Below are positions 49,678-60,544 of a stretch of 64,000 nucleotides of DNA, in pieces. The notes under the pieces are model-generated. The model was given only the letters and a program-made list of their open reading frames with translations, made no database searches and was not told where the DNA came from. Position numbers and translations under genes: made by a program. The stretch is taken from positions 45,290,079-45,354,078 of the forward strand of contig CM049309.1 in assembly GCA_026874595.1 (NCBI GenBank), in the 5' to 3' direction. This DNA comes from Sipunculus nudus. Lineage: Eukaryota > Annelida > Sipuncula > Golfingiida > Sipunculidae. The stretch's first letter is position 1, and each line of letters begins with the position of its first letter.

Positions 49678-51110
49678 GATTTTGAATTCTGTTTTGTTAC
49701 AGATACAAAATTAATGAAAAACTACAGAGTCAAAGTAACGATTAGATCACAGTGAGACTAATCTTGCGGGAACTATCATCCTTATTGGACCTATTGACTC
49801 CGACGTTATCATTGATTTATCGTTGATTTTTGTATAGCACATCCAGATTGCATGGGCCGTTGAAATACATCGATAGAAGTATTGAAGACCGCTGATCCTT
49901 AAGAGCCCCGGCGCGTCATTAGCAAGGGTTCTGTTCTCTGCGGAGTGCTGTGTTGGCGCGGGCGGTTTACCTGCAAAGACAGTCGAACGTAAGTTCCCAC
50001 CAATAACAGACCACGCTACGGCGATGAGGGCGAGGCGGGAACCAATTACAGAAAAGCCAGTAGCAGACCAGATAGGTTTCCTGGCCAGGACTGACTGCAT
50101 GCAGCCCAGCGCTCTACATATGATATCCACGTAAAGGTGCACCCATGCGCAATGACTAACTTCCAACCACACTACGCGACATTGCTTCGATTCAAATAGA
50201 TTGTTATAAGATGCACTCAATGACCCCAGCGACATCGCTCGCATATTTGTTGTCCTTTACAAATATTCCATTACCTGTGATATTAGCATAGTATTACAAC
50301 TTCCTAGTACAGCACGAAGATGGGAGTATGACTCATTTGTTTACAAACTACTTCGGAATTTACGCTTATATATACAGATAGGGACACACACACACATATG
50401 TGTGTGTAAGGCGGATTATCATCATTCACTATCACAACTGGATTTCATTAAAGATACAAACAGTGTCTTCATGTCTCAAATGTACCAGCACTTCACGTTA
50501 ATATAAAGACGAAGGCACTCCTTTCTCACGTGTTATCAGGTAAAACAAAACCTTAGATATAATGATTGTGTAAAAACCCTGACCTGCGGCGGTTACATGT
50601 TACTTTGTGATGAAGACAACCAGTTTGTAATCCATCTGTATCTTTTGTCAGTTCATTTAAAAAAATCCTTGCTTTTGGATCTGGTGGAAGTCGGATCGGT
50701 GCCTTTTGCCAGGAAATGCAACGCCTTATACTAACTGGCACCTTACTTTCTGCGCTTTTCAATGGGGTATAATATGGTATCGTGGAAACTATCCAAGAAA
50801 AAAATATATAATTTTCACTCGAAAGTTTCGTACTTAACCACACATCTCCATTTCCAAGTTCATAAATCACTAGACCTTTTGTTTTATATCTCTGGCACAA
50901 AAACAATTGCAATGATATATATGTTATATCTAATTGATGCTTACACTCTTGCAGTAATGTATTTAAACACACCAATAGTTCCATGATGGTTCTGGCTAGA
51001 CTTTACCAGTATATATTTAGCAGTATATAATATGTAAACACAATGAACAGGGTAAAAGATGCTATGAAAATATCACTTGACTGTGAAATTAAATTATAAA
51101 TGATTGATTA
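49678..51110 (-). other. Presumed receptor 5' UTR and upstream DNA
   Basis: The receptor ATG is preceded by TAACAAAACAG, which could be an acceptor placing the ATG in a second exon. Frames of 165 codons (49747-50244) and 143 codons (50553-50984) lie on the same strand but show no domain. If the mRNA starts near 50340, the first would be a long upstream frame. A perfect CACACATATGTGTG-type palindrome is at about 50390-50407. Confidence 0.35.
50365..50374 (-). promoter_or_regulatory. Possible TATA box for the receptor
   Basis: Minus-strand TATATATAAG lies about 690 bases upstream of the receptor ATG. Such strings are frequent in AT-rich DNA, so the link is weak. Confidence 0.2.
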
Positions 51111-51456
51111 GGCAAACAAAAATAAGGTTTGGTTCTCTGCAGGCACTTTATTTTCGGAAATCAATGCGGGCGGGAGTTTTTTTTTATTTAAATTTTTTGT
51201 AAGTATCGATAAAAATATCAAATGATAAGAGAAAAGCATGGTTATTAAAGATTTATTTTGCTAAACAAGTAAAAGCACTACATAAAAAAGGAAATTTGAT
51301 CAAAATTGTATGATTTTATCTTCTTGAAAGAAATTTCCGAGCGTCTGGAGCACAAAATTGTAAATTTTTTATTGAAAATCAAAATAAAAATTATTGATGC
51401 GGGATTTTAAATTTTCGTGGGTGGTACCTGAGAACCATACCTTTTATTTTTTTGGC
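51111..51456 (+). mobile_element. TTA-flanked MITE family, copy 4 (346 bp)
   Basis: Starts GGCAAACAAAAATAAGGTTT with TTA before it and ends AACCATACCTTTTATTTT...GGC. Inner blocks AATCAATGCGGGCGGGAG, AAAAGCACTACATAAAA and TTTTCGTGGGTGGTACCTGA match the other copies. Confidence 0.75.
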
Positions 51457-54354
51457 AAGAAATCTCCATATTTTAAAACATCTTTGTTTCACTAAAATTA
51501 ACAACCAAACGGCTTGTCTGTGACTATACACCATCTCAGACTGATACCAGGGAACATGCTGGCCGTGTATTCTTTCATGGTTCGCAGACAGAAAAAAATC
51601 AAATGTGGCTCTACCCAGGGGTAACTCTGTTGGTCTTGACGTTAGAAGAGCAATGGCGCATTAATATTACGGGAAACATGTGCACCCATGTCCTTCGTCA
51701 CCGAGTCAGCGCTGTCAGTCCAAACCACATCTAAAAACCAAAAAGCCAAACGCAAAGCTATTTCAAGGGGACCCCCTCTGACCTTTTGGTAGTACCCAAT
51801 GAATTTTTAATAATCTTTACATATATTCATTGATGGTATTTATACAAGGGGTGTTTTAAATGTCATGTTGCTGCGGTGTGTATCAAAACTGTGGATGTTT
51901 TATCAGGACAGCTGTGAAAGCATGTTATCTAATAAGATTGACTCGGTTGCTTTGCAAACAGAAGGGCCTTATCCCTTACACTAAATAAAAGACCTTGGCT
52001 TGGTTAAAGTTTGTCAGGAGATGTTGGGATACTATACAGAAAAACGGTAGCTGGTATAGATACGTTACGACATTATCCATGAATGATGCAATTTCGCCCC
52101 GGGGAGCTGCCGGTAGCTTTGCTTGCTCTGTCACCATTAAAAAACGCTACCCGACCTCATACTGTATATATCCATCTGTGCCAGAGAAGTTAATGCACCA
52201 ATCTGTGATGTATTTTGTAAAAATTAATGGAATATGGGTTATACGGGTGGCAAAATAAATCAGATTTACACCTACCCGCAACTTCCACCTTTGCCAGATA
52301 CAAACGAGAAAATGAAGCAATCGTTATTGAACAAACCACGATAATCCATTTTCGCTACCGTTTTTCATGGTATAAGCTCTCACGCTGATGTTTACGTGAG
52401 GTCAAATATAACACTAGACCAGTACCCTGGTACGTTGTATGTTATTACAACGCGACCAATCATTTAATCTGGGAATCAAAGGCCTTTTCATTCGGTGAGC
52501 TAGTATTTTGAAGGAAGGATTTCCCGCTAACAGGTCTCACCTCATCGTTCATGCGGACCAACATAGTAATATTGTATCATTTTATCTTCCCTTATAACTT
52601 TGTTACGACCAGAACCGCCGCTTGTCAGTTTTAAGGGAGCGTAAGATAAAAGTAGAAGGGTGCTAGTCTAAAATTAATACAGGCTATTGAAAAAACGTAC
52701 AAATTAGCTGATGCTCGCCTTATTTCTGTTTCTACTGCATGTGACCTTTTTTCTGGATAAGAAAAATCTTATCGTGACTGGCCATTAAAACTTGGGAAAA
52801 AAATCAGGGGAAAGTCATTGTTTTTGATATAGCCGAGTATTAAAGTATTAAATGGCCGACCAAAAAAAAAAACACAAACAAACGCGGGTGGAATATTAAG
52901 AATTTTTTTTTTCAGGAGTTAAAAAAGTAGGTTATGTATTTCATTCGTATTAGAAACGCCCTATTTTTACTAACTTACTATTAGATTGTAAGACAGAGGA
53001 TGTTTTGCCCTGCGGCAGCGTCACTCTGCAAGTTATAATATATATACTGAAGGCTGCTATAGGACTGTGTTGACTTGGGGTTAATCATTATGCAGCTCCA
53101 CACCCAAGCCGTCAGGACAGAAGATTCCCCGCGTCACTGAATGCATCTACAATATCCAGTCATATGACCAACTTAGATTACACTTTGTATTTACTGTAGA
53201 CCTGTTTGAAGTCCTCTACAATCGAAAAAAAAACAGGGGCGACAATACGGTAATGCACGCATGCCTGACCGTCCAGACCTGAAACCAGTTACCTGATTTT
53301 AATCAGTCTGGTTTCAAACCAGACCCACTTCACCGGAATTAATATGTAGTACTTAATTCGAGGATTTCAATCAAGAATCGGATTTTCTATATAAGTGCTG
53401 TCTGGGCATGAAAATAAAAAAAGATCCTGCTGCATTTGTCAGTTGATCCGCCTGCCAGAGTTGGACGGCGTTATTCACCCGGCTTTAAGAGCAGCTCGTC
53501 TCAGCAGTCTGTCACCTTGCCAGGATCACTCTTAACTGAAAGATCTGATAATTGAAAACATCTATTTTACAGGACTGCATTCCCTCATCAGCATTAAACA
53601 GAACAGCCGTGTCTAATTAATACAAGCCTTGAGATGCCGCTACACCGTCATGAGGTTTACCTCACACTAACGTCTTTTGATGTTTCTGTTTAATCATAAA
53701 AAAGTGCTGAAGTAATGGATTTATGTAGACGTGGTATTATTACTTTTGCTGTGAAGGTAGAGTTGACACCTTTGGTTACGTCAGCACTGGTAGTGTTTCC
53801 GTCAGCTTAACGCGTTGTTCTTGTCATAATGGTTTATTTTCCTCTCACGAAGAAAAATATGCTAGTTTTAATATTTCTGGTCTACCGATCCTTCTGTCTG
53901 TTAAAATGCCTTTCTTTACAAGATACCTTGATTTATTGACGGATATGGATGTTAACTATGTTTGTACACTTGTCTTGCATTGAACTGCTCCTGGTGCTGA
54001 CATTTGGAGGATAAATTTGGTACTACCGAGTCAGTTTGTCTCATATTAGAGCTCACTAAATGTGAAAGGCTATAGAGACAAAATGTCAATCTGAGCGCAG
54101 GTGTAAACATATTAATGACAAAACAAACAAACACATAGACATAGAGAAGGACAGACAGCAAGGCGTTGGAGAAGGACGATCCTTGTTACTAATTAGCATA
54201 AGCATTTGCAATCTTCCCAAATTATGCCATGTATAACTGTTGATATAGCGTCACAGATTTTTCTTATACCTAACGGAAGGCTCTTATATATATATTAGTC
54301 TCTATCCCTAACATATATCCCTCTATCCCTCTATTGAATCCAGAACGTTAAACG
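51457..54354. other. Non-coding; hairpin at 53281-53324
   Basis: No convincing exon. The 87-codon plus-strand frame at 51995-52258 has no recognisable motif. The only structure noted is the nested palindrome at 53281-53324. Confidence 0.45.
53281..53324. repeat. Overlapping palindromes, two alternative hairpins
   Basis: GAAACCAG pairs with CTGGTTTC around an inner CTGATT-TT-AATCAG stem. The same CTGGTTTC also forms a perfect palindrome with the AAACCAGAC that follows. The two foldings exclude each other. Confidence 0.6.
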
Positions 54355-54359
54355 ATTAC

Positions 54360-54515
54360 TGTTACGAAGACAAATTGCTCAGTGGAAAATTTTGGGCCGA
54401 TCAGGGATTCGAACACATATCAGTGACACACAAGTCCGGCGTACCAACCGCTTCGCTAGCAAAGCAAGCTTCACTAGCGAGACAGTTGGGTCCGCTTTTA
54501 TGTCACCCCGTAACA
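54360..54515 (-). repeat. 3' LTR of the TRIM
   Basis: 156 bases, TG...CA, sharing GCGTACCAACCGCTTCGCTA and TCCGCTTTTATGTCACCCCG with the other LTR. Confidence 0.8.
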
Positions 54516-54517
54516 CA

Positions 54518-54526
54518 CCCCCTCTT
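54518..54526 (-). other. Polypurine tract of the TRIM
   Basis: Minus-strand AAGAGGGGG, two bases before the TGTTACGG of the 3' LTR. Confidence 0.65.
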
Positions 54527-54613
54527 AAGAGCGTTCTGTTATCAGAACAAGAATAGTTATCCCAGGAGTCACACTTTGGTGAGCTTATTCCCTGGGCCAC
54601 AAAGTTTATCGAA

Positions 54614-54631
54614 CTCCCGGACGAGCCCCCA
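54614..54631 (-). other. Primer-binding site, tRNA-Pro type
   Basis: Minus-strand TGGGGGCTCGTCCGGGAG, separated from the 5' LTR by AAA. It fits the 3' end of proline tRNA with one mismatch at the last position. Confidence 0.8.
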
Positions 54632-54634
54632 TTT

Positions 54635-54781
54635 TGTTACGCAGATAAATTGTTCAAGGGAAAATTCTGGGCCGATCCAGGTTTCGAACCAATAACGGTG
54701 GCGCACAAGTGCGTACCAACCGCTTCGCTAGAAAGGCAACCTTCTCGCTAGTTCGGTCCGCTTTTATGTCACCCCGTAACA
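54635..54781 (-). repeat. 5' LTR of the TRIM
   Basis: 147 bases, TG...CA. It is the 5' LTR because the primer site lies just inside it on the minus strand. Confidence 0.8.
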
Positions 54782-54788
54782 ATTACAT

Positions 54789-55061
54789 AACTAGAATTTT
54801 CACCCCGAGGATGCAGACCTCCGCCAAGGCGGCTCATTACCCCATATTGCATTGTCAGAAATGCAGCATTTTCCCTTAAAAAATTCTGGTGATGGTGATC
54901 AGGAAACACCCCAAAATTATAACAATGATTTCTCGTATCGTTGCCGAGCTATTTTGAAAATGTCATCAAAATCCGTTAATAACTGTTTGACTAATGGTGC
55001 TATCAGTCAAACAAACAAACAAACGCCAGGAAAAAAATAAGCCCCGCCTCTAGGCGAGGAT
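54789..55061 (+). repeat. Dispersed repeat with inverted CCTCCGCC-type ends
   Basis: The left end contains GCAGACCTCCGCCAAGGCGG. The right end has a CAAACAAACAAACAAACGCC tail and GCCCCGCCTCTAGGCGAGGA. From memory this form, with a CAAA/CAGA tail and a GGCGGAGG hairpin, is abundant in several marine invertebrates. It begins only a few bases from the right-hand target duplication of the TRIM. Fragments of the same family lie at 836, 11540, 17519, 19621 and 24330. Confidence 0.65.
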
Positions 55062-55400
55062 ATTAAATATAATATAATAAGGATCATCTTCATCTGAACA
55101 GCGAATTTTGGGTCGTGATAATCCAATATGTACGGTCATAATTCCATAATACATTTCTCAACATGTAAAAATCCTTTTTCATAGGTATGTAGTTCACCTG
55201 ACAAACACTGACAGATGCAGATCTTCACATGGGCATAAACAAGAGTATACAAAGACCTACAGACATAAAACTACAGAACAATTGTTTGCACGTACAACAA
55301 AGCTTCAAATGATAGCAACTCTTTAAATGTATAACTATGTATCTTTACCCGAATTGACGGAGTGTGGCCATTAACACCCGTATTTCTGGACCACGGATAT
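55062..55400. other. Non-coding
   Basis: No feature seen. Confidence 0.4.
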
Positions 55401-55444
55401 CTTTTTCTCTCTCTCTCTTCTGTTTCATTCTCTCTCTCTTTCTT

Positions 55445-55502
<58 letters not shown>

Positions 55503-55543
55503 TCTCTCTATCGATATATGGAGAGAGAGAGAGAGAGAGAGAG
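55401..55543. repeat. (TC)n then (GA)n microsatellite pair
   Basis: About 100 bases of TC-rich repeat, a short TATCGATATATG hinge, then about 24 bases of GA. The two tracts are complementary and could form a hairpin. Confidence 0.95.
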
Positions 55544-55660
55544 CAACCGTGGCGTTTTATTTTGGAGACAGGCATTTAAGTGAGGCTGATATTGCCTACT
55601 TAAGAACCATAAATATAGCCAGGTCAATGCCTGCACTACAAGGGACCCTTGCGTTCCAGC
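55544..55660 (+). repeat. Microsatellite-linked dispersed repeat, copy 2
   Basis: Matches 22203-22350 through GTGGCGTTTTATTTTGGAG, AAGTGAGGCTGATATTGCCT and CTTAAGAACCATAAATAT. An 84-codon plus-strand frame (55549-55803) runs through this copy, but copy 1 is interrupted by stops and shifts. Confidence 0.7.
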
Positions 55661-56994
55661 CAATCAAGTTTCGAAATCCTGAAAAATATCCACTCTTTTC
55701 TACGCCCACGGAACGTCTTTCCGGGAACAGTAGTAACTATATGACCAATTCACAAACCCCAGCACAAAAGGACGTATACTTATTTCCAATAAATTCAGCG
55801 TAATAGAAGGCTTCCTAAAATATAAAAAGCCATAGACCCATGAGCTATATAAGCCATAAATTGATTATAAGCTTAAACATATATCTCATTTTGGCGTGGG
55901 TTGGTTTTTACGTTTTCATTCGTCTTTCTAGTGTCGCTGCTTTTGAGGTTTATCGACCTATCGTTGAAAGCAATCCTTGAATTTAACATAAATTGTAAAA
56001 CCACGGAGAACATGAAATTCCTTTAGCTGTTGATTAGTCAATGGCTGACCCCAGAGCCAGGCACCGGAGACATACAGATGCCCCAAATTACGGCGTCCAA
56101 GGTAACAGTCGGACAAATAGCTCACAATTAAATTACCGGCCTATAACGCTGGGTCAAATTACCGCATTCTAGTCTGTGCGGGTATCGGACTTCGTCGAAT
56201 TTTAGTTACTGGGTTAATTGGCCTCCTACGCTACTTAAATGCGTATATCCCGTGTGCTGGCCTACTAGGGATAAGAGGGAATTAATTAAAGGATGTGGGT
56301 GACCTCCGCCAGTGCGAAATTGGTTCACTGGTAATCCTGACGCTATTAATAATCTACAGTCTTTTCGACAATAATACCAAAGTTGTTTGAAACACAATTA
56401 GTCTGACGTAAAATCTTAAATGTTCGCCCTGGACCCTGATCAATTTTTTATTATATATCCATCTTAATTCTTTTAATTTATCGATTTGTTATTTTATTAA
56501 TTGACATAGGCGTTGAGTGAACACATATGGGTACTTGCATATAACAAAAAAAAAAAAAAAACTAGTGGCAAGATTGCTCTTTCCAAGAATACCAACACAC
56601 AATTCAAATTGCACGTATCACGTACTAACACACATTGCACTGAACTAAATTTTATGTAAACTTCATGATAAATGTTCCAGTTCACGAGGGCGTTTTATGC
56701 TATAGATACACACTGATTTTCACCCACACACGCGGCAGATCTATTGATTTCTATTCCAGCTGTTCCCATATATTACATAATATTTTATGAGCTTCATATA
56801 TGTGGTACCGTGTAGGGCTAAGGCCACCTTGGTGGTTCGGTAATATTCATAACTGTCCGAAAAAATATGATATTCAGGAACCTGGCTTTAAAAGAAATCG
56901 TTGTCTTATTAAAGAATATGTAATATCGTCTGAATCATCCGTGTGAGATTTGCTGAAGTCTGATAAACGTCTACATGTCAATACCAATTCACCC
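55661..56994. other. Non-coding; poly-A at 56546-56561
   Basis: No supportable gene. About 16 consecutive A residues near 56546. Confidence 0.4.
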
Positions 56995-58690
56995 AATATA
57001 GGTTATACTTCAGTACAGATATATCCAATGTAGGTTACACCTCAATACAGATATACCCTATGAAGATGAATTCTTTAGTACAGATACGCGACATGAAGGC
57101 TACAACTTCGATACAGATAAACCCCATGTAGATTACACTTAAGTACAGATCCATCCAATATGGATTACACCTCAGTACAGATAACCCCCATGTAGATTAC
57201 ACTTAAGTACAGATCCATCCAATATGGATTACACCTCAGTACAGAAAACCCCCATGTAGATTACACTTAAGTACATATCCATCCCCTCAGGATTACACCT
57301 CAGTACAGATAAACCCCATGTAGATTACACTTCAGCACAGATACACCCCAAGCAGATTACATTTTAATACAGATACACCCCATGTAGATTACACAACAGT
57401 ACAGATACACCAAACCAGATTACGTTCCTTACAGAAAATTATCTTGAAGGTTACACCTCAGAACCGATAAATCCCCATGTAGATTACACCTCAGTACAGA
57501 TAAACCCCAAGCAGATTACATTTCAGCACAGATACACGCGATGCAGATAACACTTCAGCACAGATACACCCCATATAGACAACACTTCAACACAGATACA
57601 CCCCATGTAGATTACAACTCAGTACAGATAAACCCGTAGTAGATTACATTTCAGTGCAGATACACCCGATGTAGATAACACTTCAGTACGGATATACCCC
57701 AAATAGATAACGTTACTTACAAATATTTCTCATTTAGGTTACACATCAATACCGATACATCCCATGTAGACTACAGCTCACTATAGATACTTCTATGAAG
57801 ATAACACTTCGGCACAGATACATCCCCATGTAGATTAAACCTTAGTACAGATACACCCCATGTAGATTACACAACATAACAGATACACCCAAGTAGATTA
57901 CGTTCCTTACAGATAATTCTCTTGTAGGTTACACCTCAGTTCCGATACATCCCATGAGGATTACACCTCATTACAGATAAACCCCAAGCAGATTACATTT
58001 TAGTACAGATACACCCCATGTAGATAACACTTCAGTACAGCTACACCCAAAGTTGATAACGTTCCTAACAGATATTTCTCATTTAGGTTACACATCAATA
58101 CCGATACATCCCATGTAGATTACAGCTCACTACAGATACTCCTATGTAGATAACACTTCGGCACAGATACATCCTCATGTAGATTACACTTTAGTACAGA
58201 TACACCCCATGTAGATTACACAACATTACAGATACACCCCATGTAGATAACACTTCAGCACACATACATCCCATGTAGATTACCCCTCAGTTCAGATAAA
58301 CCCATTGTAGATTCCACCTCAGTACAGATAAACCCCAAGCAGATTACATTTCAGTACAGATACACCCCATGTAGATTACTCTTCAGTACAGATACACCGA
58401 AGTAGATTACGTTCCTTACAGATAATTCTCTTGTAGGTTATACCTCAGTACCGATACATCCAATGTAGATTACACCTCAGTACAGGTACTCCTATGAAGA
58501 TGACACATCGGCACAGATACATCCCTATGTAGATTACACTTTAGTACAGATTCACACCATGTACATTACACAACATTACAGATACACCCATGTAGATTAC
58601 CCATCTGTACAGATACACCCCTTGTAGATTACACTTCAGTAAAATACACACCAAGTAATTACACCTCAGTCAGATACACCCAGGCATATT
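56995..58690 (+). repeat. 32-bp minisatellite, about 50 diverged copies (1.7 kb)
   Basis: The unit is TACAGATACACCCCATGTAG followed by ATTACACTTCAG, 31-34 bases. Copies vary much more than in the other arrays, but larger blocks repeat: a stretch with 'gttcctaacagatatttctcatttagg' and 'ccgatacatcccatgtaga' appears near 57710 and again near 58060. No reading frame persists across it. Confidence 0.9.
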
Positions 58691-59141
58691 ACACCTCAGT
58701 AAATATTTCATCTCGGTATAACAGACAAACCACAGGTGGATAAAAACTTATCACATATATGCGGAATATTCCTGTGGACAGATCAGGTGATATCTCAGGT
58801 ACAATTTATTTTAATATTCTACCATTTTAAAATGCCTATTAATATGACACTCGGATGACATTTACATTTATATTTTCTTCTGTAAGAAACAAAATGTCAC
58901 TGCACCACCTGCACTGTCATTTTTTGTACGAGGATTCATTTGCCGTATACCTGCATCCTAATCTAAAAATATCTCAAAATCAATAAGTCACTTTCCCTAA
59001 CATTATTAATGTATCAATGTCTCATGTTATTAAAGTTTTATTTATATAAATATTCAGTTTCATATCGATTAAATTTCTTGGCGCTCTGCAATAGCCGTCA
59101 GTCATATTAGCTTCCCTAATGTAAGATGAATTTTATTTTAT
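58691..59141. other. Non-coding
   Basis: AT-rich, no feature seen. Confidence 0.4.
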
Positions 59142-59228
59142 GTGTGTGTGAGAGAGAGAGAGAGGGAGGGAGGGAAGGAGAGACAGGAAGGAGAGAGACA
59201 TACAGACAGACGGAGAAAAAAGAGAAAA
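59142..59228. repeat. (GT)n(GA)n purine-rich microsatellite
   Basis: GTGTGTG, then GA repeats decaying through GGGA and GGAAGGA to CAGACAGACGGAGAAAAAAG. Confidence 0.9.
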
Positions 59229-59538
59229 AGGTATTTTATTTAGACATAGTCTGTAAGTATGCATATAAATTCGACTCTATAAAATGTTTATAAATAATTC
59301 CCGTGCATATTTTAGGTTCATAGTATTTTAAAGTCATTTGTGTGTGTGTCCATATTCTTGAGTAACAAATTTATTTTTGCCTAAACATCTCATTAACCAT
59401 CGCATTAGATTTCAAACAAATCATCAACTCACGTACTGATTATTTTTAAAAAGAGTCATTGACCTAGCAGGCATAAAAGGAAGCTTCCCTTTTTCTGTGA
59501 GGAACAAATGTTTGCACAGTACCCCTGGTTTGATTCCA

Positions 59539-60060
59539 GCTCTGACCTAGACTGGTACCCTGCTATATTAAGGCCCTCAGCTAAGCATAGAGACAGGCGT
59601 ACAACGCCATCTTAAGTACTCCCACTTGCAACTCCTGACTTACCTGTAGATTGGTTCCAACTCCAGTATGCACGTTGATAACAATAGTCAAGAACGCTCA
59701 CGCTATACTGGCTGATTATCCGTGAAAATTCTGATAAAACTTTCTTTATTTTTTTCTAGTTTTCAAATATTGAAAAATGAGTTGTTGCACAAAAATTGAA
59801 TGATGGATGTATAGATAATACGATATACTGAATCTTTGATATTCCACTGTACGTGGCATTGATTTATTATAAATTTCTTTAAATTTAATCATAAAAGTCA
59901 CACGAAATGTACAGCTAACTTCTCGCAACTTCTCTGAGCAATTGCTTATTTTATCATATATAATACATACTGGAGTTGGAACCAGTCTGCCGAGAGTACT
60001 GAAGATGGCGTTGTACGCCCGTCTCTATGATTTGCCTAGAGCGGGGTACCAGTCTAGCTC
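59539..60060. repeat. Inverted repeat (foldback), arms of about 95-133 bp
   Basis: The left arm (59539-59671) and right arm (59966-60060) are inverted copies. They share CTAGACTGGTACCC, GGCGTACAACGCCATCTT and TGGTTCCAACTCCAGTATG. The left arm carries extra bases at about 59570-59580 and 59620-59650. The spacer of about 295 bases is AT-rich and non-coding. No flanking duplication was found. Confidence 0.8.
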
Positions 60061-60544
60061 TTACCTCGGATGATGAAGGAGATGATTACTAAAAGGCATA
60101 AGGGGACACGATTAGGCCGAATTTCAGACCATACATTAAAGGTGAACATAAAACATGCATTTTTTAAGTAACATGTCGTATACAGTTATATGTTAACTTG
60201 CATTATTTATAATGGGAAGATACTAGAAAATATATTTACCACACTTTGAACTCAGACTGACTAACTGACCTGCCAGAAAATATAAGAAGATGCAGTCTGT
60301 ATGTTCTCAACATAAGAAACTTGATCATGTAGTCGGAGACAGCAAACCTCCGCCAGAATCTAATAATCAGCTTTCCTGTGTTGTATATAATATCCCGCCT
60401 CAGTAACATTGGTTCACCTGCTGAACGACAGAAAACGCTGTCCCGAATACATATATGTTGAGGCAGTAAGGACACTTGTTGCAAAGCTTTGGCTTATCTG
60501 ACTTGCTTTCACATATCCTTATTGAATATGTTTTGATTATTTTG
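60061..60544. other. Non-coding
   Basis: No supportable feature; the 82-codon minus-strand frame at 60236-60484 is unremarkable. Confidence 0.4.

Larger units (their letters stand above)
54360..54781 (-). mobile_element. TRIM: miniature LTR retrotransposon, complete
   Basis: Two direct repeats of 147 and 156 bases, each starting TGTTACG and ending CGTAACA, flank a 119-base interior. The whole is bounded by an exact 5-base duplication ATTAC (54355-54359, 54782-54786). On the minus strand, three bases after the 5' LTR, comes TGGGGGCTCGTCCGGGAG, which differs at the last base from the 18-base proline-tRNA primer site known from gammaretroviruses. AAGAGGGGG precedes the 3' LTR by two bases as a polypurine tract. 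There is no gag or pol, so movement would need proteins in trans. LTRs differ by several substitutions and indels, so the insertion is not recent. Confidence 0.85.

Noticed and set aside
49747-50244. A 165-codon frame upstream of the receptor as a separate gene
   Set aside because: No recognisable domain or segment. It lies in the presumed 5' UTR or upstream region, so it is more likely chance or an upstream frame.
50553-50984. A 143-codon minus-strand frame
   Set aside because: No motif, no plausible splice or regulatory context, and composition typical of non-coding DNA here.
54401-54740. tRNA genes or tRNA-derived SINEs, because of GATTCGAAC-like strings
   Set aside because: These strings lie within the two LTRs of the miniature retrotransposon, whose target duplications and primer site explain the whole segment better.
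55345-55583. Arg-Glu and Ser-Leu repeat proteins
   Set aside because: Translations of the TC/GA microsatellite.
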